Notes: a model not told the origin generated them from the sequence alone. A stretch of DNA of 64,000 bases from Tectiglobus sp965223355 (GCA_965223355.1 CBDCWE010000003.1:2170001-2234000), one strand, 5' to 3'. Shown: positions 1-7,963, numbered from the stretch's first letter. Made by a program: numbers and translations.

Positions 1-70
1 GTCCTGGGTTTCAACGTTTCTTTCAGTGTCGTCGTGCAGTCCTCCAACACCATCAACGAGAGGTGCTAAC

Positions 71-526
71 GTGCATATGATTGCCTATATGAGCACCTGC
101 ACCGGTGCCCGCTCAGATCCAGGTCGGGCCGCCTCAGCGATTGCGACTGCGGCCGAAATCACCAGTCTCAAATCGGAGATCTCCGGGGTCATCTTTTATG
201 AGGCGGAACGATTTCTGCAGGTCATCGAGGGCGAACAACCTGCTGTGAACGAGTTCTGCGATCGCATGTTCCACGATCCGCGCCATCACGCGCCGGTCAA
301 ACTCGTCGATGAACCGGTTGACAGGAGGTCGTTGCCCGGCTGGCGGATGGATAGCTTCTATGTTGAGAACCCTAGCATTCTCGAGCCGAAGACCATCCAG
401 GCGCTCAGCGACATCTATCGAATGCACTTTCCGATGGAAGCGCGGAGATTCGTGATGTTCGTAAGACGGCTGGTCGATGAAGTGGATGCATTTAAGATCC
501 TCCATGGCGACGACAACGACGACTGA
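71..526 (+). CDS. BLUF-domain (blue-light/FAD) sensor-like protein
   Basis: A 151-residue single-domain protein that matches the BLUF fold, which binds FAD and signals blue light through a Tyr-Gln hydrogen-bond switch. Counting from the internal ATG at 77, the conserved Tyr is residue 4 (MIAYMS), the switch Gln is residue 48 in FLQVIEG, and the late Trp/Met pair is in PGWRM. The flavin-binding Asn normally found four residues before the GITG-like turn (here EISG) appears to be Ser30. GTG at 71 is preferred as start because GAGAGG lies seven bases upstream; ATG at 77 would be too far from it. There is no fused output domain, so it would act through a partner protein. The downstream gene is convergent and unrelated. 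Light sensing is inferred from the family; the missing Asn leaves photochemistry uncertain. Confidence 0.85.
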   Translation: MHMIAYMSTCTGARSDPGRAASAIATAAEITSLKSEISGVIFYEAERFLQVIEGEQPAVNEFCDRMFHDPRHHAPVKLVDEPVDRRSLPGWRMDSFYVENPSILEPKTIQALSDIYRMHFPMEARRFVMFVRRLVDEVDAFKILHGDDNDD

Positions 527-570
527 TCCTGTTCAACCGCAATGGCCCCGTTCGCGCTGGCGGGGCGAGC

Positions 571-596
571 GGGTCAATTGTTATGCGGGCTGGTAT
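571..596 (+). repeat. 26-bp dispersed repeat, copy 1
   Basis: The core ends in TTATGCGGGCTGGTAT. Two further copies are at 18971-18996 (opposite strand) and 30686-30711 (same strand), each with at most a few differences. This copy lies between the convergent ends of the BLUF and CoA-transferase genes. It does not form an obvious hairpin. Its role is unknown. Confidence 0.7.
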
Positions 597-607
597 AATC
601 TGAAGGG

Positions 608-2926
608 CTACGGAACCTCGTCACTGACGACAAGACCGTCGGCGACAAGCGCGGCGATTTGCGCATCATCGAAACCTGCTTCGCGCAGAATTTCCTTGGA
701 ATGCTGGCCGAGCAGGGGCGTCGGCCGGCTGGCGCGACGATCTGGACCGCCGAACTTGATATATTGCGCGACCGCCGTCAGCCGGCCGGCGGTCGGATGA
801 CGGCTGGTGTCGGCCCAGGCGTTGCTTGCGGTGTGGGGATCATCAAAGAAAACCGAGCTTTCGGCAGCCGCGACCGGGGCGAAGGCGACGCCGGCCGTGG
901 CCAAGGCACGCTCAGCATCGGCACACTCCATGTCAGCGAGCTTCGCGGCGATAGCCTTTGCCAATCCGCTATCAAGCGGATGTGCATTCTCCGCGCCGGC
1001 CAACCAGGCGTCTGCGTGGGTGATGGAGAACATGTCCAGGAACGCCTGTTGCTCGCGCGGTGTATCGGCGGCAACGTAAACGTGTCCGTCCGCCACAGGA
1101 TACAACCGGTGATAGGGGCTCAGGCCGTACTGGTCCCGGTCGGCGATTGGACGCTGCGGGCGGCCGGCAAATCGTGTGAACCATTGCGAACTCAACATGG
1201 CGCCGCCGTCGAGCAGATTGACCGCGACGCGCTGGCCGTTGGCGATGCCTCTGTGCTGCGCCAGAAGCGCCAAAACGGTTCCCAGCGCCGCCATCGCGCC
1301 GGTGGTGAAATCCGTCGGCGCCAGCTGCGCGGGAAACGACGGCGGATTGCCCGCGCCGCCCTGCGCCCGCTCCAGCCCCATCAGCGCCTGTGCGAGCGGA
1401 TCAATGCCGGGGCGGTGGGCGTAAGGACCGGTCAGTCCATAGCCGCTGATCTGGGTTTCCACGAGACCCTCCATGAACGCAACGCCGATGCCCATGCGCG
1501 CGGTGGCGCCGGGCCGCAGGTTGGCCAGCATTGCGTTGCACGACCGGGCCAGCTTGGCGACAATCTGCTTGCCCGCATCGCGCGCTGTGTCGACGGCAAT
1601 GGAACGCTTGGCGTAATTGACGCTATAGAAGTAGGTGCGCCCGATCGGACGTGATATGTCGCCGCCCGGTGGCTCCAGCTTTATCACGTCAGCGCCAAGG
1701 TCTGCCAACAGCCGTCCCGCAATCGGGCCGGCGATGAGGTTGGTGATCTCCAGCACCCGAATGCCGGCCAACGCCAACTCCGACACCTGGTCCACTTGAC
1801 CGGCTGCTGTCACCGCAACATCGCCGCTGTCCAATTCGGCGAGCAAAGCTTCGACATCCTTTGCCGTCGTCGCACGCCGGCCGCGAACCCGTCCCGGCGT
1901 CCGGCTCAACTTGATCGGGACGCCGATCTGCTCCATCGGCCCGACTTCCGGATCATCGAGTGAAACAACCATCTCGTTGTGCCGGATCTGGGGATCATCG
2001 AGGCTGTCCTCGACCGTCCCGGCGTACGCGAACGGGATGTCTTGGGCCTCGAATTGCGCCGCCCACTCCGATGCTGCCTGCGTGGACATGACTTTGGTTA
2101 CCAAGCCGCGCAGATGGTCATCCGCTTGCCGTGTCTGTGGGCGGTGGCCAAGACCATAGACCGGATCGGCGAGGATATCGGATATGCCCATCAGTTCGGC
2201 GGCCCGCGCGATGAAGCCGGGGTGCACACAACCGAGCTGAATCCAATTGTCGTCCGCGCACCGGTAGACACTGTAGAACGGCGCGCTGCCGTAAGGGTTG
2301 GTCTGGAACACGTGCGGCTCCAGGTTCTCGGCAACGATCTTCGGATGATAGAGCAACGCGCCGGCAACGAGCGAGGTTGCAACGCGGCAGCCGCGTCCAT
2401 GGCGTTGGCGTGCAAACAGTGCGCCGGCAACGCCCAGTGCCGCCAGGATCCCCGCCCCGGTGCTCGGCAGCGGATGGACGGTATGGACCGGGGCCGGGCG
2501 GAAGCCGGGCAGGCCGGAAAGCACGCCCGTGCGTGCCAGCACCAGATCATCGATCGCCGGTTCGTTGCGCAATGGCCCGTATTCGCCGTACGCGGTAATC
2601 GAACACGCAATGAGCCGCGGGTTGATGGCCCGCAGTTTGTCATGGTGCAGTTCGATCGGGCGGTCGTCGGGCGAGCGGTCCTCCATCACCACGTCGCACT
2701 TTGATACCAGCTGCGCCAGGCGGCCTGGATTATCATCGCCGGTAAGGCGCACGGCCTCCTTGCCGCGATCCCAAACCCGAAAGCCGCCCTGTCTCAACAC
2801 GGCACCATCGTGTTCTATGACCCGGATCACGCGGGCACCATGATCGCTCAGAAGCATGGTCGCAATCGCCCCGGCGGCACCGTGGGTCAGGTCGAGAACG
2901 GTAATCCCGGTCAGGGCGCCTGGCAT
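608..2926 (-). CDS. Tandem CaiB/BaiF family (class III) CoA-transferase
   Basis: A 772-residue protein made of two CaiB/BaiF-type CoA-transferase domains in one chain, roughly residues 1-360 and 385-770. Each half opens with the family signature (ITVLDLTHGAAG and IRVLEITNLIAGP) and has the GADVIKLEPP-type strand; the first half has GARVIRVIEH. Both halves keep the Asp expected to carry the CoA-acyl anhydride (in PAIDDLV and PGIDPLAQ). Such enzymes move CoA between acyl-CoA and a carboxylic acid; members act on formate/oxalate, carnitine, mesaconate and others, so the substrate cannot be read here. The start at 2926 is chosen because homology begins there; upstream residues are unlike the family. 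It stands alone, with no linked acyl-CoA dehydrogenase or hydratase. Confidence 0.9.
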   Translation of the reverse strand: MPGALTGITVLDLTHGAAGAIATMLLSDHGARVIRVIEHDGAVLRQGGFRVWDRGKEAVRLTGDDNPGRLAQLVSKCDVVMEDRSPDDRPIELHHDKLRAINPRLIACSITAYGEYGPLRNEPAIDDLVLARTGVLSGLPGFRPAPVHTVHPLPSTGAGILAALGVAGALFARQRHGRGCRVATSLVAGALLYHPKIVAENLEPHVFQTNPYGSAPFYSVYRCADDNWIQLGCVHPGFIARAAELMGISDILADPVYGLGHRPQTRQADDHLRGLVTKVMSTQAASEWAAQFEAQDIPFAYAGTVEDSLDDPQIRHNEMVVSLDDPEVGPMEQIGVPIKLSRTPGRVRGRRATTAKDVEALLAELDSGDVAVTAAGQVDQVSELALAGIRVLEITNLIAGPIAGRLLADLGADVIKLEPPGGDISRPIGRTYFYSVNYAKRSIAVDTARDAGKQIVAKLARSCNAMLANLRPGATARMGIGVAFMEGLVETQISGYGLTGPYAHRPGIDPLAQALMGLERAQGGAGNPPSFPAQLAPTDFTTGAMAALGTVLALLAQHRGIANGQRVAVNLLDGGAMLSSQWFTRFAGRPQRPIADRDQYGLSPYHRLYPVADGHVYVAADTPREQQAFLDMFSITHADAWLAGAENAHPLDSGLAKAIAAKLADMECADAERALATAGVAFAPVAAAESSVFFDDPHTASNAWADTSRHPTAGRLTAVAQYIKFGGPDRRASRPTPLLGQHSKEILREAGFDDAQIAALVADGLVVSDEVP

Positions 2927-3250
2927 TGTCGAGTGCTTCCCCCTGGTGCTGCGCAATCACCTGGCGCGATGCGTTCCATCACGCCAGCCTTGATGCGCGC
3001 AAGTTTGCCAGCTGATGCCGAGAAATGGCAGTACCGCGCCGTCAGGTATCTGATACTGCCGGCACCGACGGTTGCTTGTTCGGTCGGCACATCGTCATCG
3101 ATAGACGCGGGCAACAGCTCGTCTGGTCGCGCATCCAGGGATGAAGATGCTCGCTCGTGAGCGCTGACTGGATCAGCTTCGAAGGTGACAGACAATTGAT
3201 GAGCCCGGCCCTCGCAGGTTCACGACCGCGACGTCGCTGCGGCTGCAATG
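2927..3250. other. Intergenic stretch, no supported gene
   Basis: Separates two leftward genes. A 94-codon leftward frame at 2911-3195 is open but has no family resemblance and overlaps the start of the CoA-transferase, so it is not called. No repeat or hairpin stands out. Confidence 0.5.
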
Positions 3251-4390
3251 CTAATTTGCAATGTAATTTCGGTGGATCCAATCACGCGAACCAAGCTTTG
3301 TCTCGAACATGTAGATGCCTCCCACCTGCCGGGTGAGCAAGTGGGCACCTTTGACCAGCGGGCGCTTGCTGAGTTTGCCGGCGTCTGCGCGTTTCAAAAA
3401 TGACAGAATTTTCTGCGGCTCGAGCTGTACGAGGTCCGGTTTGCCTTCGCCTTTCTCGCTGATTGCTTCAGTTACGCTTGCCCGCAGCAGTTTGGGCCAC
3501 ATTTTCATAAACAAGCCATGGGACGGATAGACATCGGCACTGTTGATCTTGCCATTGATCGCGAAGGCGTAGCCGAGCACATCTTTGCGCCCGGCAACGA
3601 CCGGCGCCAGGGTTTTGACGTAAGCGGCGACCGCCTGCTTGAGATGCTTGTTCTCCAGCGACAGCACCAAGCTGGACTGCGACTGTCGTGCCGACACAAT
3701 CGTGTTCAGCCTTTCCGACAACCGACGCTGAGTTTTCTCGACGCTTTGCCAGACGGAAGATTGTGGGTCACGGGCGAGACTTGCCGATATCGCGTTTTCT
3801 CGATGGCCTCGGTAGGCGCCTGCGCGTCGGGACGCCACGCGACCGGCGACAAGGTCCGGCGACCTCGGAACAGCACTCAATGACATGCGTGTGCGTTCCG
3901 TCGGTGGCGCCAGTTTCATGGCAAGCTTGGCGCGCTTGGAGGGCATCGCATTCCGCGAGCTGGTGAAATAGCGAACGCTTTCCGCGCCGCGTTTCGTCCA
4001 GCGACCCTGCTCGACGCAGAACGAGGATATCGCGACGCGGCCCGACTTTGGCGGCAACAGCAGACTAATCGTCAAAACACGGTCCTGCTTGCCGCCGCGC
4101 ACGACATCGCCGGATTGGATGAACACCGGTTTGGCGCCCTTGTTCTCGATCGCCAACTCGGTGACCTTGTCGGTTTCATGAACGGTGACGCTGCCATCGA
4201 TCAGCGCCTCCGACAACGTGCGTGGCATTGCGCCAGCGCGGCCTGCACCATGGATGAGATAGATCGACAGGTTGTCGTGGGCGAACGGTCCCGTTACACG
4301 ATAAGTCTGATCGGCAAAGGCCGGCATTGAAACAACAAGTGCAGCCAACAAGACGGCTTGGCGAACTCCGAGAACGGCCTTGGTTGTCAT
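3251..4390 (-). CDS. Exported ARPP-1-like domain protein
   Basis: A 379-residue protein with a signal peptide (about residues 1-26, ending at PAFA-DQ). The body resembles the ARPP-1 domain (ARG and Rhodanese-Phosphatase-superfamily-associated): it has VFIQSGDVVRGGKQDRVL at about residues 91-108 and a FCVEQGRW motif near 125-132, both typical of that group. The family has no established biochemical role; it is often linked to poly(ADP-ribose)-type or phosphate chemistry by genome association. The C-terminal 180 residues are basic and less recognisable. It is probably periplasmic. It is transcribed alone; the nearest upstream gene is over 500 bp away. Family recognition is from motifs only. Confidence 0.7.
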   Translation of the reverse strand: MTTKAVLGVRQAVLLAALVVSMPAFADQTYRVTGPFAHDNLSIYLIHGAGRAGAMPRTLSEALIDGSVTVHETDKVTELAIENKGAKPVFIQSGDVVRGGKQDRVLTISLLLPPKSGRVAISSFCVEQGRWTKRGAESVRYFTSSRNAMPSKRAKLAMKLAPPTERTRMSLSAVPRSPDLVAGRVASRRAGAYRGHRENAISASLARDPQSSVWQSVEKTQRRLSERLNTIVSARQSQSSLVLSLENKHLKQAVAAYVKTLAPVVAGRKDVLGYAFAINGKINSADVYPSHGLFMKMWPKLLRASVTEAISEKGEGKPDLVQLEPQKILSFLKRADAGKLSKRPLVKGAHLLTRQVGGIYMFETKLGSRDWIHRNYIAN

Positions 4391-4785
4391 GGCGATCTCC
4401 CTAGGGATGTCAGCGATGACACCTTTTCAATTGGGTTTGTGGCTGATCGCGGGAGAGTAGGTGGTGAGATCGAGGCCATTTCTGGCAACGATGATGGTGT
4501 GCCCACTTGCAATCAGACCGAGACGTTCGGTTGCTCCCAGCGGAGCGAAATGCTTGCTCGATCAGCACCAATAACGTTGACCGCGGCGGCATTGAAGCGG
4601 CGATGCGCGCGCCCGCGGAAATGCAACGGCCGGTCGGTCAGGTCAAGGCCGAACCCGAATGTCACCGGGTCGAAACCGTGATCATTGCGCGATCATGGTG
4701 AGATAGCCGTCAACCGTACCAGCCCTCAGGACAGGTTCAAGAAGGTCGAGGACAGGCCTCGCCGCCGGCCGGATCACGCCGGACT
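4391..4785. other. Intergenic stretch, no supported gene
   Basis: Lies between the start of the ARPP-1-like gene and the 135-bp repeat copy A. Short frames on both strands show no family resemblance. It should contain the promoter of the leftward ARPP-1-like gene, but I see no clear -35/-10 pair. Confidence 0.45.
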
Positions 4786-4920
4786 AGATCATCGTGCTTT
4801 AAGTTGGAACCGCTATTGCGGTTCCAACTTAAAGCACAAAGATGATCGCCACTTTAGAGGCGAGCAACTTTCTGCCTTTATTCAGGATCGTTCCGATTCC
4901 GAATAAAGGCAGGTTGCTCT
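4786..4920 (+). repeat. 135-bp double-hairpin element, copy A
   Basis: Full-length copy of a MITE-like element. It begins AGATCATCGTGC and ends GGTTGCTCT. Hairpin 1 is a near-perfect inverted repeat whose arms are GTGCTTTAAGTTGGAACCGC and its complement. Hairpin 2 has GAGCAAC..TGCCTTTATTC arms. The left end lies in CTAG (4784-4787). The right end runs into CTA (4919-4921), which is the TAG stop codon of the leftward RidA gene. Confidence 0.9.
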
Positions 4921-5278
4921 ATTTCGCCGCGCTCACCATGATTTCGACGAGCAGGTCGGGGTGCATGAGTTTGGCATGGACGCAGGCCCGCACTGGTGGA
5001 TTTTCAGGATCGACCCAGGCATTCCAGACCTCGTTCATGGCGGCGAAGTTGGCCGTATCCGTGATCCAGATGTTGGCTTGCAACAACTTCGATTTGTCGG
5101 TTCCGGCCTTGGCCAGATAGCTGTCAATGCTATCCAGGATCTGCTGTGTTTGTCCCTTGATGTCGGCAGCTCGATCACCGGCGGTCAAGCCGGCCAAATA
5201 GACCATATCGCCGTTGACAACACATCGGCTCATGCGCGGTGCCGCACCGCTGGTGATATCGTGACGAATAATTGACAT
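4919..5278 (-). CDS. RidA/YjgF/UK114 family protein
   Basis: A 119-residue protein of the RidA family, trimeric proteins of which the best known deaminate reactive enamine/imine intermediates. Family features include GDMVYLAGLTAGD near the N-terminus, the QTQQILDSIDSYLAKAG helix and VRACVHAKL; the catalytic-type Arg occurs in PPVRAC. The C-terminus MHPDLLVEIMVSAAK is complete. The start at 5278 has a GGGAGAG ribosome-binding site just upstream. The stop codon is shared with the edge of repeat copy A. It stands alone, so the substrate is unknown. It is one of three RidA-family genes in the window; the others are at 20510 and 53855. Confidence 0.92.
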   Translation of the reverse strand: MSIIRHDITSGAAPRMSRCVVNGDMVYLAGLTAGDRAADIKGQTQQILDSIDSYLAKAGTDKSKLLQANIWITDTANFAAMNEVWNAWVDPENPPVRACVHAKLMHPDLLVEIMVSAAK

Positions 5279-5848
5279 TCCACTCTCCCTTGAACGCGCA
5301 CGAGCGTGTCACTGGCCGGCGCAACACTTCCCGACCTGCAGTGCTCGGTCGGCATGGATCGAAGGTTGGCAGCTGCGGCAGGTAGTGTTGTCTAATCGTG
5401 GTTTCCACTGTCTGTCGTTACCTTGCCGGGAGCTGTGTTGTCTTCGCAGTCGCGTTTGGTTGCTGCGCCATGGTGGTCGCTTGAGGTCAATCTCCTTATG
5501 TCCAGAACGCAGTCGCATGATGCGTTGCCACACTACCCACAGGATGATTGTGCCTCGCCCCGGCAGGGGTCCGATTTCAGGCGATTGGTCCTGCCTGGTT
5601 ATCTGCCTATTGTTCGTCGATCCTCCTCACTTCTCAATTTGAGCCCTATTCTTTTGTTTGGCCTCACCAGAGGCCATTCTTCTGCCTCGACCCCATTCTT
5701 CCGCCTCGACGGTAGACCGGCGACGCCATCGCGCACAGTGGCGGTCAGGGCTTGCCGCTTCTTCAGCGGCAACCGAAGGCTTGGCCTTGACGGCCGCGAG
5801 CACGTTGGCATGCTCGAGAGAGACGGGACTTTGATTGTACGTGAACTT
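5279..5848. other. Intergenic stretch, no supported gene
   Basis: About 570 bp between the RidA start and the deleted repeat copy B. Several short frames exist on both strands but none resembles a known family or has a convincing ribosome-binding site. It may be decayed sequence, given its position beside an insertion sequence. Confidence 0.45.
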
Positions 5849-5942
5849 AGAGCAACCTGCCTTTATTCGGAATCGGAACGATCCCGAATAACGATCCCGA
5901 ATAAAGGCAGAAAGTTGCTCGCCTCTAAAGCACGATGATCTA
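5849..5942 (-). repeat. 135-bp element, copy B, internally deleted
   Basis: Reads as the reverse complement of copy A. Hairpin 2 is present but hairpin 1 is missing: the sequence jumps from GCCTCTAAAG directly to CACGATGATC. The jump falls at TAAAG, which occurs on both sides of the missing hairpin in intact copies, as expected from deletion between short direct repeats. A short duplication of GATCCCGAATAA is also present. It ends in CTAG (5940-5943), one base before the IS110 transposase stop codon. Confidence 0.85.
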
Positions 5943-5943
5943 G

Positions 5944-6975
5944 TCATGCCGGTATACTTTCGCGTTTCCAGTCGAACGGTTCCTGGCTGATCCAGATCCT
6001 GTGAAGAACAACAGCGAGTTTTCGGGCAAGCGCGACCTTGGCCTTCTTGGGTCCGCTTCTTTTCGCCAGATGCATGGCCCAATCCTGCAGCGCGCATTTT
6101 CGTTTGACACGGGTCAGCAGAACATTGGCAGCTTCAAAAAGATAGCTACGCATCAAGCCGTCACCGCATTTCGAGATGTGACCCGTCACATCACACTCGC
6201 CAGATTGATACCGGCGCGGCGTGAGCCCGAGGTAAGCACCAACAGATCGCGATCGTCGGAACCGATGAGGGTCTTCGATCGTCGCGATGAAAGACAGAGC
6301 CGTAATGAGCCCAACACCTGGCACCGTCATCAACCGCTGGCATACCTCAGATTGCCGGGCGATCGACGACAACCTGGCATCAAGGCTGCCAATCCGCTCT
6401 CCAATTGTTCGCCAGACATGCAATAGAGGCATGATGACATCGCCAAGATCCTGGTTATCGTCAAGCAACTCAAGACACCGCTTGTCGAACAGGTTACCCC
6501 CTGCCGGACCAACGACAACGCCGAATGTCTTGAACAATCCTCTGATCTGATTGCTGAGATCGCGGCGCATATCCACCAGACTTGCCCTGATACGAATGAG
6601 AGCTCGCACTCGATGGGTAGCATAGCTCTTAACTGAGACTTCACGATACCAACCTGTGCGGACAATCTGAGCAAGACCGTCAGCGTCATTGCTGTCGGTT
6701 TTGTTGATCTGAAGCGATAGAGCCGCATGGGCATGGCGCGCTTCAAGACAAACGACCGGAAGGTTGAGCCGCCGCAACTCTAACGTAAGCCAGGTTGACA
6801 ACGGTCCGGTTTCAAGACCAATACGATGAACCATTTCGAAACTCGAAATGGCTGATGCAATTCTTTCGGGCGTCGTTAGACTCTGTCCACGCCAAACAAT
6901 CTCGCCATCTCGATCAACAACTGAAATCGCCGTTTTGGCCAGCGACACATCCAAGCCGATGTAATAGTCCATCAT
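5944..6975 (-). CDS. IS110-family transposase (DEDD/serine recombinase-like)
   Basis: A 343-residue intact transposase. The N-terminal RuvC-like domain has the acidic set D9 (GLDVS), E55 (GLETG) and D94/D97 (TDSNDA). The C-terminal Transposase_20 domain starts near VPGVGLITAL and has the likely catalytic Ser258 in YQSGE, followed by TGHISKCGD. IS110 enzymes use both sites and a structured bridge RNA to recombine donor and target DNA. The start at 6975 (or the adjacent Met) follows GGAGAGTA. The frame is undamaged, so the element may still be active. The family assignment is secure; the subgroup (IS110 rather than IS1111) is inferred from the long 5' non-coding end. Confidence 0.95.
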   Translation of the reverse strand: MMDYYIGLDVSLAKTAISVVDRDGEIVWRGQSLTTPERIASAISSFEMVHRIGLETGPLSTWLTLELRRLNLPVVCLEARHAHAALSLQINKTDSNDADGLAQIVRTGWYREVSVKSYATHRVRALIRIRASLVDMRRDLSNQIRGLFKTFGVVVGPAGGNLFDKRCLELLDDNQDLGDVIMPLLHVWRTIGERIGSLDARLSSIARQSEVCQRLMTVPGVGLITALSFIATIEDPHRFRRSRSVGAYLGLTPRRYQSGECDVTGHISKCGDGLMRSYLFEAANVLLTRVKRKCALQDWAMHLAKRSGPKKAKVALARKLAVVLHRIWISQEPFDWKRESIPA

Positions 6976-7160
6976 TACTCTCCATCAATTCGTCTAGCCG
7001 GTTAACAGAGAGTGGCCACGATAGAGCGATTACGCCATGTCCAGAGTTGTTCGGCTTGTGATGGACCACAGCTTGTGACGAGTGGGTACCCGTTGCCAAA
7101 GGTCTCTCCGATACGTGGCGCAGCGCGGCGCCAATATGCCCGGATTTATGAGTTTGCGCG
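6976..7160 (-). ncRNA. Candidate IS110 bridge RNA region
   Basis: About 185 bp of non-coding sequence upstream of the transposase start. In IS110-group elements this side encodes the bridge RNA, typically near 180 nt, with loops that pair to donor and target DNA. The length and position fit. I did not resolve its loops by eye, so this is inference from family architecture. Confidence 0.4.
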
Positions 7161-7167
7161 CTGGGCA

Positions 7168-7337
7168 ACCTCTGAATAGGCCTGAGGTCCAGGGGATCAT
7201 CCCCTGGTCGGGGTGTTTGAGGGGCTGAAAGCCCCTCATCGATCGCCGCCAAGCGGCGATATGTTGAGGGCTCTGCCCTTAACGATCCCGCCAAAGGGCC
7301 CGGCCCTTTGGAAACCCGTGGCTCGTTCAGAGGATCC
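7168..7337 (-). repeat. Multi-hairpin intergenic repeat, copy 1
   Basis: A string of five short inverted repeats in a row. Read on the minus strand the arms are CCAAAGGGC, TTAAGGGC, TCGCCGC-like, TGAGGGGC and CCAGGGGAT, each followed by its complement. The outer ends are AACCTCTGAAT and TTCAGAGG, an inverted pair. Other copies are at 33356-33478, 46117-46294 and 54493-54580. It resembles BIME/REP clusters. Confidence 0.8.
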
Positions 7338-7387
7338 CTAGCATTCTGGCTCTGACACTTCACACCCGATGTGTCTGCGTCAGACCA

Positions 7388-7963
7388 CTAGTTCCGGCGG
7401 TGTTCTTGGAAGCACTCGAACGTGCTCAGCTGTTCATCAACCAAGCGACGCACGGCCAACGAGGATACCGGCGCCTTATAGATTGCAAGCCCGGCCGCAC
7501 TCGTGACCTCAAGCTCGGCTGCCTTTTGAGCGGGGGCCAAGGCGCCGAGGCTGGTGGTCACAACGGATTTAGCGGCAGGCTCAAGAACCAGATTAAGCTT
7601 GGTGACGCGCTCGTTGGTACCGGGAAAGTACATGAAATTATCGCCGTTGGGCCGATGCAGCGACAGGCTCCATCCCGGTGCCGGCAGCTCGGCGCGGATA
7701 CGCACGGGTGCGCGCCGCGCATCGTACCGGCAGATTGCGTAGCGGCGATTGGGCATCATGAATGGCAGGCGCTGATTTTGCGACGTGACCGGCGGCAGAT
7801 AACTGATCTGATTGACCGCGAGAGCGGATGCCAGCCGGCGATAGCCGGTCGCTTCGTCGTTTTGCACCGCGTTAAGCGTGGTCCAGATGTGCACGATACC
7901 CGCCGCCGTCAACGCCGCCAGCAGCAGCCGCCAATTTCCTCGCAAAAGCCGCAAAAATTTCAT
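7388..7963 (-). CDS. DUF1254-type membrane-anchored protein
   Basis: A 191-residue protein with one N-terminal membrane segment (about residues 12-30) and an extracytoplasmic domain. It has the character of the small alphaproteobacterial DUF1254 proteins, with RRYAICRYDARRAPVRI and GWSLSLHRPNGDNFMYFP, that are encoded next to DUF1214 proteins. The role is unknown. Its ATG overlaps the stop of the upstream DUF1214 gene by four bases, so the two are translationally coupled, and the pair in turn overlaps the PBP1A gene. Assignment rests mainly on this partner gene and partial motif resemblance. Confidence 0.65.
   Translation of the reverse strand: MKFLRLLRGNWRLLLAALTAAGIVHIWTTLNAVQNDEATGYRRLASALAVNQISYLPPVTSQNQRLPFMMPNRRYAICRYDARRAPVRIRAELPAPGWSLSLHRPNGDNFMYFPGTNERVTKLNLVLEPAAKSVVTTSLGALAPAQKAAELEVTSAAGLAIYKAPVSSLAVRRLVDEQLSTFECFQEHRRN

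Larger units (their letters stand above)
5943..7167 (-). mobile_element. IS110-family insertion sequence
   Basis: The element comprises the transposase (5944-6975) and about 190 bp of non-coding sequence upstream of it, as is usual for the IS110 group. Its left side abuts repeat copy B and its right side abuts the multi-hairpin repeat that begins at about 7168. IS110 elements lack long terminal inverted repeats, so the exact ends are inferred from where the flanking repeats begin. Confidence 0.7.

Noticed and set aside
589..600. Promoter at the TATAAT next to the 26-bp repeat
   Set aside because: No -35 box at proper distance and the site lies between two convergent gene ends.
2911..3195. 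A 94-codon leftward frame upstream of the CoA-transferase
   Set aside because: Overlaps the start of the CoA-transferase gene and has no family resemblance.
4786..4906. A peptide frame inside the 135-bp element (DHRALSWNRY-type)
   Set aside because: The frame recurs in several copies only because the DNA recurs. There is no start signal and it changes in the diverged copy.
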